From NCBI GenBank assembly GCA_037953625.1, contig CM075656.1, positions 63,259,001 through 63,323,000 on the forward strand: a stretch of DNA of 64,000 bases, given 5' to 3'. Below, in pieces: positions 27,401 to 37,989 of this stretch (the stretch's first letter is position 1; every line of letters starts with the position of its first letter). The notes beneath the pieces are model-generated. The model was not told where the DNA came from and made no database searches. It worked only from the letters and a program-made list of their open reading frames with translations. A program made the position numbers and the translations under genes. This DNA is from Crotalaria pallida (lineage: Eukaryota > Streptophyta > Magnoliopsida > Fabales > Fabaceae).

Positions 27401-28986
27401 AAAGGCTTAGAATGGTCTAGGAATGTGTATTAGGACTTATAAGAACCATTAGAATGATCCTAAACATTGCTTGGTACCCGAAGAGATGTAGAGGGTGTAG
27501 CATGAGTCCTTGGAGGTTCTAACAAGTGTAGAATGGTTAGGAGAGTATTCTAAAGGCTTAGAATGGTCTAGGAATGTGTGTTAGGACATATAAGAACATT
27601 TAGAATGATCCTAAACATTGCTTGGTACCCTAAAGGACGTAGAGGGTGTAGCATGAGTCCTTGGAGGTTCTAACAAGTGTAGAATGTTTAAGAAAGTAAT
27701 CTAAAGGCTTAGAATGGTCTAGGAATGTGTATTAGGACTTATAAGAACCATTAGAATGATCCTAAACATTGCTTGGTACCCGAAGAGATGTAGAGGGTGT
27801 AGCATGAGTCCTTGGAGGTTCTAACAAGTGTAGAATGGTTAGGAGAGTATTCTAAAGGCTTAGAATGGTCTAGGAATGTGTATTAGGACTTATAAGAACA
27901 TTTAGAATGATCCTAAACATTGCTTGGTACCCTAAAGGATGTAGAGGGTGTAGCATGAGTCCTTGGAGGTTCTAACAAGTGTAGAATGGTTAAGAGAGTA
28001 TTCTAAAGGCTTAGAATGGTCTAGGAATGTGTATTAGGACTTATAAGAACCATTAGAATGATCCTAAACATTGCTTGGTACCCGAAGGGACGTAGAGGGT
28101 GTAGCATGAGTCCTTGGAGGTTCTAACAAGTGTAGAATGGTTAAGAAAGTAATCTAAAGGCTTAGAATGGTCTAGGAATGTGTATTAGGACTTATAAGAA
28201 CCATTAGAATGATCCTAAACATTGCTTGGTACCCGAAGAGATGTAGAGGGTGTAGCATGAGTCCTTGGAGGTTCTAACAAGTGTAGAATGGTTAGGAGAG
28301 TATTCTAAAGGCTTAGAATGGTCTAGGAATGTGTGTTAGGACATATAAGAACATTTAGAATGATCCTAAACATTGCTTGGTACCCTAAAGGACGTAGAGC
28401 GTGTAGCATGAGTCCTTGGAGGTTCTAACAAGTGTAGAATGGTTAAGAGAGTATTCTAATGGCTTAGAATGTTCTAGGAATGTGTATTAGGATATATACG
28501 AACATTTAGAATGATCCTAAACATTGCTTGGTACCCTAATGGACGTAGAGAGTGTAGCATGAGTCCTTGGAGGTTCTAACAAGTGTAGAATGGTTAAGAA
28601 AGTATTCTAAAGGCAAAGAATGGTCTACGAATGTATATTAGGACTTATAAGAACCATTAGAATGATCCTAAACATTGCTTGGTACCCCAAGGGACGTAGA
28701 GGGTGTAACATGAGTCCTTGGAGGTTCTAACAAGTGTAGAATGGTTAGGAGAGTATTCTAAAGGCTTAGAATGGTCTAGGAATGTGTATTAGGACATATA
28801 AGAACATTTAGAATGATCCTAAACATTGCTTGGTACCCCAAGGGACGTAGAGGGTGTAGCATGAGTCCTTGGAGGTTCTAACAAGTGTAGAATGGTTAAG
28901 AGAGTATTCTAAAGGCTTAGAATGGTCTAGGAATGTGTATTAGGACTTATAAGAACCATTAGAATGATCCTAAACATTGCATGGTA
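24458..28986 (+). repeat. 30-monomer expanded HOR unit
   Basis: Begins and ends with the same markers as 21590-24457 but is 4,529 bp (30 x 151 minus one base). The extra 11 monomers come from repeated reuse of the middle section: AGAATGTTTAAG recurs near 25870, 26325, 27370 and 27680, CCCGAAGAGATG and CCCTAAAGGATG recur with it, and GTGTGTTAGG recurs near 26970, 27578 and 28330. The monomers at 27024 and 27628 are hybrids of two neighbouring types. It is an internally amplified HOR. Confidence 0.8.
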
Positions 28987-30194
28987 CCCCAAGGGACGTA
29001 GAGGGTGTAGCATGAGTCCTTGGAGGTTCTAACAAGTGTAGAATGGTTAAGAGAGTATTCTAAAGGCTTAGAATGGTCTAGGAATGTCTATTAGAACTTA
29101 TAAGAACCATTAGAATGATCCTAAACATTGCTTGGTACCCCAAGGGACGTAGAGGGTGTAACATGAGTCCTTGGAGGTTCTAACAAGCGTAGAATGGTTA
29201 GGAGAGTATTCTAAAGGCTTAGAATGGTCTAGGAATGTGTATTAGGACTTATAAGAACCATTAGAATGCTCCTAAACATTGCTTGGTACCCGAAGGGACG
29301 TAGAGGGTGTAGCATGAGTCCTTGGAGGTTCTAACAAGTGTAGAATGGTTAAGAGAGTATTCTAAAGGCTTAGAATGGTCTAGGAATGTGTATTAGGACT
29401 TATAAGAACCATTAGAATGCTCCTAAACATTGCTTGGTACCCGAAAGGACGTAGAGGGTGTAGCATGAGTCCTTGGAGGTTCTAACAAGTGTAGAATGGA
29501 TAAGAGAGTATTCTAAAGGCTTAGAATGGTCTAGGAATGTGTATTAGGACTTATAAGAACCATTAGAATGATCCTAAACATTGCATGGTACCCCAAGGGA
29601 CGTAGAGGGTGTACCATGAGTCCTTGGAGGTTCTAACAAGTGTAGAATGGTTAAGAGAGTATTCTAAAGGCAAAGAATGGTCTAGGAATGTGTATTAGGA
29701 CTTATAAGAACCATTAGAATGCTCCTAAACATTGCTTGGTACCCGAAGGGACGTAGAGGGTGTAGCATGAGTCCTTGGAGGTTCTAACAAGTGTAGAATG
29801 GTTAAGAAAGTAATCTAAAGGCTTAGAATGGTCTAGGAATGTGTATTAGGACTTATAAGAACCATTAGAATGATCCTAAACATTGCTTGGTACCCGAAGG
29901 GACGTAGAGGGTGTAGCATGAGTCCTTGGAGGTTCTAACAAGTGTAGAATGTTTAAGAAAGTAATCTAAAGGCTTAGAATGGTCTAGGAATGTGTATTAG
30001 GACTTATAAGAACCATTAGAATGATCCTAAACATTGCTTGGTACCCGAAGAGATGTAGAGGGTGTAGCATGAGTCCTTGGAGGTTCTAACAAGTGTAGAA
30101 TGGTTAAGAGAGTATTCTAAAGGCTTAGAATGGTCTAGGAATGTCTATTAGAACTTATAAGAACCATTAGAATGATCCTAAACATTGCTTGGTA

Positions 30195-31402
30195 CCCCAA
30201 GGGACGTAGAGGGTGTAACATGAGTCCTTGGAGGTTCTAACAAGCGTAGAATGGTTAGGAGAGTATTCTAAAGGCTTAGAATGGTCTAGGAATGTGTATT
30301 AGGACTTATAAGAACCATTAGAATGCTCCTAAACATTGCTTGGTACCCGAAGGGACGTAGAGGGTGTAGCATGAGTCCTTGGAGGTTCTAACAAGTGTAG
30401 AATGGTTAAGAAAGTAATCTAAAGGCTTAGAATGGTCTAGGAATGTGTATTAGGACTTATAAGAACCATTAGAATGATCCTAAACATTGCTTGGTACCCG
30501 AAGGGACGTAGAGGGTGTAGCATGAGTCCTTGGAGGTTCTAACAAGTGTAGAATGTTTAAGAAAGTAATCTAAAGGCTTAGAATGGTCTAGGAATGTGTA
30601 TTAGGACTTATAAGAACCATTAGAATGATCCTAAACATTGCTTGGTACCCGAAGAGATGTAGAGGGTGTAGCATGAGTCCTTGGAGGTTCTAACAAGTGT
30701 AGAATGGTTAGGAGAGTATTCTAAAGGCTTAGAATGGTCTAGGAATGTGTATTAGGACTTATAAGAACCATTAGAATGCTCCTAAACATTGCTTGGTACC
30801 CGAAGGGACGTAGAGGGTGTAGCATGAGTCCTTGGAGGTTCTAACAAGTGTAGAACGGTTAAGAAAGTAATCTAAAGGCTTAGAATGGTCTAGGAATGTG
30901 TATTAGGACTTATAAGAACCATTAGAATGATCCTAAACATTGCTTGGTACCCGAAGGGACGTAGAGGGTGTAGCATGAGTCCTTGGAGGTTCTAACAAGT
31001 GTAGAATGGTTAAGAAAGTAATCTAAAGGCTTAGAATGGTCTAGGAATGTGTATTAGGACTTATAAGAACCATTAGAATGATCCTAAACATTGCTTGGTA
31101 CCCGAAGAGATGTAGAGGGTGTAGCATGAGTCCTTGGAGGTTCTAACAAGTGTAGAATGGTTAGGAGAGTATTCTAAAGGCTTAGAATGGTCTAGGAATG
31201 TGTGTTAGGACATATAAGAACATTTAGAATGATCCTAAACATTGCTTGGTACCCTAAAGGACGTAGAGCGTGTAGCATGAGTCCTTGGAGGTTCTAACAA
31301 GTGTAGAATGGTTAAGAGAGTATTCTAATGGCTTAGAATGTTCTAGGAATGTGTATTAGGATATATACGAACATTTAGAATGATCCTAAACATTGCTTGG
31401 TA
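30195..31402 (+). repeat. HOR copy 1 before the first retrotransposon
   Basis: Marker order is AAGCGTAG, CCCGAAGGG, AGAATGTTTAAG, CCCGAAGAGATG, AGAACGGTTAAG (near 30851), CCCGAAGGG, CCCGAAGAGATG with GTGTGTTAGG, then AGAGCGTGTAG. It matches 31705-33046 but is one monomer shorter. The monomer at 30648 joins the front of the 32158 type to the back of the 32309 type. AGAACGG therefore lies 11 monomers (1,661 bp) from its partner, while GTCTATTAG lies ten monomers (1,510 bp) from its partner. Confidence 0.8.
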
Positions 31403-31704
31403 CCCTAATGGACGTAGAGAGTGTAACATGAGTCCTTGGAGGTTCTAACAAGTGTAGAATGGTTAAGAGAGTATTCTAAAGGCTTAGAATGGTCTAGGAA
31501 TGTGTATTAGGACTTATAAGAACCATTAGAATGATCCTAAACATTGCATGGTACCCCAAGGGACGTAGAGGGTGTAGCATGAGTCCTTGGAGGTTCTAAC
31601 AAGTGTAGAATGGTTAAGAGAGTATTCTAAAGGCTTAGAATGGTCTAGGAATGTCTATTAGAACTTATAAGAACCATTAGAATGATCCTAAACATTGCTT
31701 GGTA

Positions 31705-33046
31705 CCCCAAGGGACGTAGAGGGTGTAACATGAGTCCTTGGAGGTTCTAACAAGCGTAGAATGGTTAGGAGAGTATTCTAAAGGCTTAGAATGGTCTAGG
31801 AATGTGTATTAGGACTTATAAGAACCATTAGAATGCTCCTAAACATTGCTTGGTACCCGAAGGGACGTAGAGGGTGTAGCATGAGTCCTTGGAGGTTCTA
31901 ACAAGTGTAGAATGGTTAAGAAAGTAATCTAAAGGCTTAGAATGGTCTAGGAATGTGTATTAGGACTTATAAGAACCATTAGAATGATCCTAAACATTGC
32001 TTGGTACCCGAAGGGACGTAGAGGGTGTAGCATGAGTCCTTGGAGGTTCTAACAAGTGTAGAATGTTTAAGAAAGTAATCTAAAGGCTTAGAATGGTCTA
32101 GGAATGTGTATTAGGACTTATAAGAACCATTAGAATGATCCTAAACATTGCTTGGTACCCGAAGAGATGTAGAGGGTGTAGCATGAGTCCTTGGAGGTTC
32201 TAACAAGTGTAGAATGGTTAGGAGAGTATTCTAAAGGCTTAGAATGGTCTAGGAATGTGTATTAGGACTTATAAGAACATTTAGAATGATCCTAAACATT
32301 GCTTGGTACCCTAAAGGATGTAGAGGGTGTAGCATGAGTCCTTGGAGGTTCTAACAAGTGTAGAATGGTTAAGAGAGTATTCTAAAGGCTTAGAATGGTC
32401 TAGGAATGTGTATTAGGACTTATAAGAACCATTAGAATGCTCCTAAACATTGCTTGGTACCCGAAGGGACGTAGAGGGTGTAGCATGAGTCCTTGGAGGT
32501 TCTAACAAGTGTAGAACGGTTAAGAAAGTAATCTAAAGGCTTAGAATGGTCTAGGAATGTGTATTAGGACTTATAAGAACCATTAGAATGATCCTAAACA
32601 TTGCTTGGTACCCGAAGGGACGTAGAGGGTGTAGCATGAGTCCTTGGAGGTTCTAACAAGTGTAGAATGGTTAAGAAAGTAATCTAAAGGCTTAGAATGG
32701 TCTAGGAATGTGTATTAGGACTTATAAGAACCATTAGAATGATCCTAAACATTGCTTGGTACCCGAAGAGATGTAGAGGGTGTAGCATGAGTCCTTGGAG
32801 GTTCTAACAAGTGTAGAATGGTTAGGAGAGTATTCTAAAGGCTTAGAATGGTCTAGGAATGTGTGTTAGGACATATAAGAACATTTAGAATGATCCTAAA
32901 CATTGCTTGGTACCCTAAAGGACGTAGAGCGTGTAGCATGAGTCCTTGGAGGTTCTAACAAGTGTAGAATGGTTAAGAGAGTATTCTAAAGGCTTAGAAT
33001 GGTCTAGGAATGTGTATTAGGACTTATAAGAACCATTAGAATGATC
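31705..33046 (+). repeat. HOR copy 2, interrupted by the first retrotransposon
   Basis: Partner of 30195-31402, with an additional CCCTAAAGGATG monomer at 32309. The last monomer (opening at 32913, AGAGCGTG) is cut after its position 134 by the retrotransposon fragment. Confidence 0.8.
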
Positions 33047-33095
33047 TGAATAAACCGCAATTGGTGGTTGGAGAGACTTAGGAACCCTAGGAAAA

Positions 33096-33122
33096 CACCT
33101 AGAAAGGGGGGTTGAATAGGTG
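33096..33122 (-). other. CACCTA...TAGGTG motif with G-run near the LTR 3' end, copy 1
   Basis: A 6-bp inverted pair (CACCTA and TAGGTG) encloses a run of six G on the plus strand and lies about 50 bp from the LTR outer end. From memory, similar CACCTAGAGGGGGG...GAATAGGTG sequences are widespread in plant LTR elements, which supports the copia-like assignment. The function is unknown to me. One of the two differences between the element copies lies here (A at 33105, G at 39643). Confidence 0.55.
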
Positions 33123-33197
33123 TTGAAGCTACCTTGAAAGATTTTCGAACGAAACAAATCGAAACAATCAAAACAAATGATTTTTGCAAATTCTACA

Positions 33198-33265
33198 GTA
33201 CTTAATCGATTAAGCAAGTCGTGTACTCGAGTAGTACTCGATTAAGCTTGAACTTAATCGATTAA
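33198..33265. repeat. Palindromic LTR module 1, copy 1
   Basis: Contains the 14-bp perfect palindrome CTTAATCGATTAAG, then GTCGTG, TACTCGAGTA (a 10-bp palindrome), TACTCGATTAAG, and a second CTTAATCGATTAA. The same arrangement recurs about 575 bp away at 33773-33845, so the LTR carries an internal dispersed duplication. A protein-binding or RNA-structure role is possible but not shown. Confidence 0.75.
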
Positions 33266-33690
33266 ATATGACAGAAAACAGAAAAATCAATTTTTCATTC
33301 GAATACGAAAATCAATCAATTCACATACAAGATCAGAGATTCAGCGGAAATGATTAACACCTATATTCTTATTGATTAACCTAGTTATGAAAATGATTTT
33401 CCCTTTATCAATTTGAACAATTAAAGATTCAATTCAATCAATTATGAAAATCAATCTTTCTTATTGCTTTCTTGCAAAGATTACAACACAATAGAAAACA
33501 CAAAACAATCCTATGAATCTCAATCAAGAGTTATGACAATTCACCATAAGAGATTCAAAGGTTCTTGATCAAAGAATATGAAAATAGAAAAGCTTTGATC
33601 TTTTAGAAAATGAGAGAGAATAGAGTGGCTTGATTCTTTGTAAAACTTGTATGAAAATGATTCTAATTAATCACAAATAATAGGAAAAGG

Positions 33691-33698
33691 TTTATAAA
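33691..33698 (-). promoter_or_regulatory. Possible TATA box of the LTR, copy 1
   Basis: TTTATAAA lies about 510 bp into the LTR from its TGTTAG start, a reasonable place for a U3 promoter. The motif is itself palindromic and the surroundings are AT-rich, so chance is a serious alternative. No AATAAA polyadenylation signal was noticed downstream on the minus strand. Confidence 0.25.
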
Positions 33699-33772
33699 GA
33701 ATACCCAAAAGTTGTAGCACTTGAAAACTAATTTTGAGAAGTGAAAAACGTATTTTAAAAATCAGTTCAGCA

Positions 33773-33845
33773 GTACTTAATCGATTAAGTAAGTCGTGTA
33801 CTCGAGTAGTACTCGATTAAGTTATCACTTAATCGATTAAGTTGG
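33773..33845. repeat. Palindromic LTR module 2, copy 1
   Basis: Second occurrence of the CTTAATCGATTAAG / TACTCGAGTA / TACTCGATTAAG module of 33198-33265, with small differences (TAAGTAAG for TAAGCAAG, GTTATC for GCTTGA). It lies upstream of the possible TATA box in the minus-strand reading, whereas module 1 lies downstream of it. Confidence 0.75.
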
Positions 33846-34205
33846 TACTGTACATGTTCAAAACTTGTTTTCTCAAAATCCAACCTTTCCTTTAAAACCT
33901 TTAAGCCACCTATTGATTCTAGGTTAAGTGAAAACTCAAATTATGATTAAATCATGACTTATGAATGAGATTCACTACCCTCTATAATAATCTACCCAAA
34001 TAAAAAAACCTATGAAGCTTGAGAGGCAAAAGATAAAAGAAATACAAATACACTCAAACTTAGGTCTTCATGAGCTTGCTTTCTCTCTTCTTCATTTGAT
34101 GTTTGTTGTTGCTTGTTGAGCTTGAAACTTGATCAACACATGTAGCTTGTTCAAAAACACTTTGTCATTATCAAAACATTCATCATGTTCATCATGGAAC
34201 TAACA

Positions 34206-34219
34206 ATCTCCCCCTTTTT
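34206..34219 (-). other. Polypurine tract of retrotransposon copy 1
   Basis: On the minus strand the sequence is AAAAAGGGGGAGAT, immediately followed by the LTR start TGTTAG. In LTR retrotransposons this purine run primes plus-strand DNA synthesis and always sits next to the 3' LTR, which fixes the orientation of the element. Confidence 0.8.
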
Positions 34220-34356
34220 GAAAATGACAATCCATGTTTTGAGATCACTTGAAGCTTGAAGTTGTTGATGCTTGAAACATTTGATCACTTGAGAAGACTC
34301 TTTCTCCCTCTCAATCAATGCTTTAACATTTGAATCCAATTGAGATAGAAGCTTGA
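34220..34356 (-). pseudogene. Internal 3' remnant of the retrotransposon, copy 1
   Basis: The last 137 bp of the element interior. On the minus strand one frame is open through this segment and into the LTR. It encodes a charged, possibly helical stretch (LDSNVKALIEREKESSQ) and then FKKGEI, which is simply the translated polypurine tract. The frame has no ATG start (the nearest start is TTG at 34339) and no recognised domain. It may be the tail of an element reading frame or non-coding sequence that happens to be open. The segment is cut at 34356, where satellite resumes at TTCTAACAAG. Confidence 0.35.
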
Positions 34357-37300
34357 TTCTAACAAGTGTAGAATGGTTAGGAGAGTATTCTAAAGGCTTA
34401 GAATGGTCTAGGAATGTGTATTAGGACATATAAGAACATTTAGAATGATCCTAAACATTGCTTGGTACCCTAAAGGACGTAGAGAGTGTAGCATGAGTCC
34501 TTGGAGGTTCTAACAAGTGTAGAATGGTTAAGAGAGTATTCTAAAGGCTTAGAATGGTCTAGGAATGTGTATTAGGACTTATAAGAACCATTAGAATGAT
34601 CCTAAACATTGCATGGTACCCCAAGGGACGTAGAGGGTGTACCATGAGTCCTTGGAGGTTCTAACAAGTGTAGAATGGTTAAGAGAGTATTCTAAAGGCA
34701 AAGAATGGTCTACGAATGTGTATTAGGACTTATAAGAACCATTAGAATGATCCTAAACATTGCTTGGAACCCCAAGGGACGTAGAGGGTGTAACATGAGT
34801 CCTTGGAGGTTCTAACAAGTGTAGAATGGTTACGAGAGTATTCTAAAGGCAAAGAATGGTCTACGAATGTGTATTAGGACTTATAAGAACCATTAGAATG
34901 ATCCTAAACATTGCTTGGTACCCCAAGGGACGTAGAGGGTGTAACATGAGTCCTTGGAGGTTCTAACAAGTGTAGAATGGTTAAGAGAGTATTCTAAAGG
35001 CAAAGAATGGTCTACGAATGTGTATTAGGACTTATAAGAACCATTAGAATGATCCTAAACATTGCTTGGTACCCCAAGGGACGTAGAGGGTGTAACATGA
35101 GTCCTTGGAGGTTCTAACAAGTGTAGAATGGTTAGGAGAGTATTCTAAAGGCTTAGAATGGTCTAGGAATGTGTATTAGGACATATAAGAACATTTAGAA
35201 TGATCCTAAACATTGCTTGGTACCCCAAGGGACGTAGAGGGTGTAGCATGAGTCTTTGGAGGTTCTAACAAGTGTAGAATGGTTAAGAGAGTATTCTAAA
35301 GGCTTAGAATGGTCTAGGAATGTGTATTAGGACTTATAAGAACCATTAGAATGATCCTAAACATTGCTTGGTACTTGAAGGGACGTAGAGGGTGTAGCTT
35401 GAGTCCTTGGAGGTTCTAACAAGTGTAGAATGGTTAAGAAAGTAATCTAAAGGCTTAGAATGGTCTAGGAATGTGTATTAGGACTTATAAGAACCATTAG
35501 AATGATCCTAAACATTGCTTGGTACCCGAAGAGACGTAGAGGGTGTAGCATGAGTCCTTGGAGGTTCTAACAAGTGTAGAATGGTTAGGAGAGTATTCTA
35601 AAGGCTTAGAATGGTCTAGGAATGTGTATTAGGACATATAAGAACATTTAGAATGATCCTAAACATTGCTTGGTACCCTAAAGGACGTAGAGAGTGTATC
35701 ATGAGTCCTTGGAGGTTCTAACAAGTGTAGAATGGTTAAGAGAGTATTCTAAAGGCTTAGAATGGTCTAGGAATGTGTATTAGGACTTATAATAACCATT
35801 AGAATGATCCTAAACATTGCATGGTACCCCAAGGGACGTAGAGGGTGTACCATGAGTCCTTGGAGGTTCTAACAAGTGTAGAATGGTTAAGAGAGTATTC
35901 TAAAGGCAAAGAATGGTCTACGAATGTGTATTAGGACTTATAAGAACCATTAGAATGATCCTAAACATTGCTTGGTACCCCAAGGGACGTAGAGGGTGTA
36001 ACATGAGTCCTTGGAGGTTCTAACAAGTGTAGAATGGTTAGGAGAGTATTCTACAGGCTTAGAATGGTCTAGGAATGTGTATTAGGACATATAAGAACAT
36101 TTAGAATGATCCTAAACATTGCTTGTTACCCCAAGGGACGTAGAGGGTGTAACATGAGTCCTTGGAGGTTCTAACAAGTGTAGAATGGTTAAGAGAGTAT
36201 TCTAAAGGCTTAGAATGGTCTAGGAATGTGTATTAGGACTTATAAGAACCATTAGAATGCTCCTAAACATTGCTTGGTACCCGAAGGGACGTAGAGGGTG
36301 TAGCATGAGTCCTTGGAGGTTCTAACAAGTATAGAATGGTTAAGAAAGTAATCTAAAGGCTTAGAATGGTCTAGGAATGTGTATTAGGACTTATAAGAAC
36401 CATTAGAATGATCCTAAACATTGCTTGGTACCCGAAGGGACGTAGAGGGTGTAGCATGAGTCCTTGGAGGTTCTAACAAGTGTAGAATGGTTAAGAAAGT
36501 AATCTAAAGACTTAGAATGGTCTAGGAATGTGTATTAGGACTTATAAGAACCATTAGAATGATCCTAAACATTGCTTGGTACCCGAAGAGATGTAGAGGG
36601 TGTAGCATGAGTCCTTGGAGGTTCTAAGAAGTGTAGAATGGTTAGGAGAGTATTCTAAAGGCTTAGAATGGTCTAGGAATGTGTATTAGGACATATAAGA
36701 ACATTTAGAATGATCCTAAACATTGCTTGGTACCCCAAGGGACGTAGAGGGTGTAGCATGAATCTTTGGAGGTTCTAACAAGTGTAGAATGGTTAAGAGA
36801 GTATTCTAAAGGCTTAGAATGGTCTAGGAATGTGTATTAGGACTTATAAGAACCATTAGAATGATCCTAAACATTGCTTGGTACTTGAAGGGACGTAGAG
36901 GGTGTAGCTTGAGTCCTTGGAGGTTCTAACAAGTGTAGAATGGTTAAGAAAGTAATCTAAAGGCTTAGAATGGTCTAGGAATGTGTATTAGGACTTATAA
37001 GAACATTTAGAATGATCCTAAACATTGCTTGGTACCCTAAAGGACGTAGAGAGTGTATCATGAGTCCTTGGAGGTTCTAACAAGTGTAGAATGGTTAAGA
37101 GGGTATTCTAAAGGCTTAGAATGGTCTAGGAATGTGTATTAGGACTTATAATAACCATTAGAATGATCCTAAACATTGCATGGTACCCCAAGGGACGTAG
37201 AGGGTGTAACATGAGTCCTTGGAGGTTCTAACAAGTGTAGAATGGTTAAGAGAGTATTCTAAAGGCAAAGAATGGTCTACGAATGTGTATTAGGACTTAT

Positions 37301-37989
37301 AAGAACCATTAGAATGATCCTAAACATTGCTTGGTACCCGAAGAGACGTAGAGGGTGTAGCATGAGTCCTTGGAGGTTCTAACAAGTGTAGAATGGTTAG
37401 GAGAGTATTCTAAAGGCTTAGAATGGTCTAGGAATGTGTATTAGGACATATAAGAACATTTAGAATGATCCTAAACATTGCTTGGTACCCTAAAGGACGT
37501 AGAGAGTGTATCATGAGTCCTTGGAGGTTCTAACAAGTGTAGAATGGTTAAGAGGGTATTCTAAAGGCTTAGAATGGTCTAGGAATGTGTATTAGGACTT
37601 ATAATAACCATTAGAATGATCCTAAACATTGCATGGTACCCCAAGGGACGTAGAGGGTGTACCATGAGTCCTTGGAGGTTCTAACAAGTGTAGAATGGTT
37701 AAGAGAGTATTCTAAAGGCAAAGAATGGTCTACGAATGTGTATTAGGACTTATAAGAACCATTAGAATGATCCTAAACATTGCTTGGTACCCCAAGGGAC
37801 GTAGAGGGTGTAACATGAGTCCTTGGAGGTTCTAACAAGTGTAGAATGGTTAGGAGAGTATTCTACAGGCTTAGAATGGTCTAGGAATGTGTATTAGGAC
37901 ATATAAGAACATTTAGAATGATCCTAAACATTGCTTGGTACCCCAAGGGACGTAGAGGGTGTAGCATGGGTCCTTGGAGGTTCTAACAA

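Larger units (their letters stand above)
1..33046 (+). repeat. 151-bp satellite array, block 1
   Basis: Tandem head-to-tail satellite of about 219 monomers in a single orientation. The opening block (CCCCAAGGG or a variant) recurs at 1, 152, 303, 454, 605 and so on, giving a 151-bp period. Six 1-bp deletions are the only length changes I see here (near 1379, 2888, 16838, 21215, 22271 and 25139). Monomer classes A to E alternate in nested higher-order repeats. Class C (CAAAG...CTACG) is abundant up to about 20 kb, while classes D and A prevail from 22 to 33 kb. No open reading frame of note crosses it, because stop codons recur in every monomer. A structural role such as centromeric or other heterochromatin is inferred from family knowledge of plant satellites of 150-180 bp; nothing in the sequence proves it. 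The block ends inside a monomer at the retrotransposon junction, after the GATC at monomer position 134. Confidence 0.97.
33047..34205 (-). repeat. 3' LTR of retrotransposon copy 1
   Basis: The LTR is 1,159 bp, bounded on the minus strand by TGTTAG at 34205 (right after the polypurine tract) and TTCA at 33047 (at the satellite junction). It is AT-rich and carries two copies of a palindromic module (33198-33265 and 33773-33845), a possible TATA box at 33691-33698, and a CACCTA...TAGGTG inverted pair near its 3' end. Short open frames here (for example 33004-33189 on the minus strand) are not credible genes; they run from the LTR into satellite. Confidence 0.8.
33047..34356 (-). mobile_element. 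Truncated LTR retrotransposon (3' LTR, PPT and short internal piece), copy 1
   Basis: Non-satellite sequence of 1,310 bp, read on the minus strand as internal end (34356-34220), polypurine tract (34219-34206), then a complete-looking LTR from 34205 to 33047. The LTR begins TGTTAG and ends TTCA, so it has the TG...CA ends of this class. The LTR outer end abuts satellite at TGATC. The 5' side of the element, including gag, most or all of pol, the primer-binding site and the other LTR, is missing. Across the insertion 57 bp of satellite (monomer positions 135-151 and 1-40) are absent, and no target-site duplication can be paired. The AAAAAGGGGGAGAT tract and the LTR motif resemble plant Ty1/copia elements from memory. 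The LTR class is well supported and the copia assignment is moderate. Confidence 0.85.

Noticed and set aside
1..33046. CRISPR-like regular repeats
   Set aside because: The whole 151-bp unit is repeated with no unique spacers, and no cas genes are present.
33042..33046. TGATC as a target-site duplication of the retrotransposon
   Set aside because: The opposite end of the element is truncated and the sequence there is TTCTA, so no matching duplicate exists.
33004..33217. Short minus-strand open frames at 33004-33189 and 33017-33217, and their copies at 39542-39755
   Set aside because: They overlap in different frames, run from the LTR end into satellite and show no domain. They exist twice only because the element is duplicated.
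34151..34339. 62-residue minus-strand frame, and its copy at 40689-40877, as a gene
   Set aside because: It begins at TTG, not ATG, translates the polypurine tract, and continues into the LTR. I kept only the internal part, as a retrotransposon remnant of low confidence.
34220..34356. Envelope-like or integrase domain in the retrotransposon remnant
   Set aside because: Only about 45 codons remain, with no recognisable motif.
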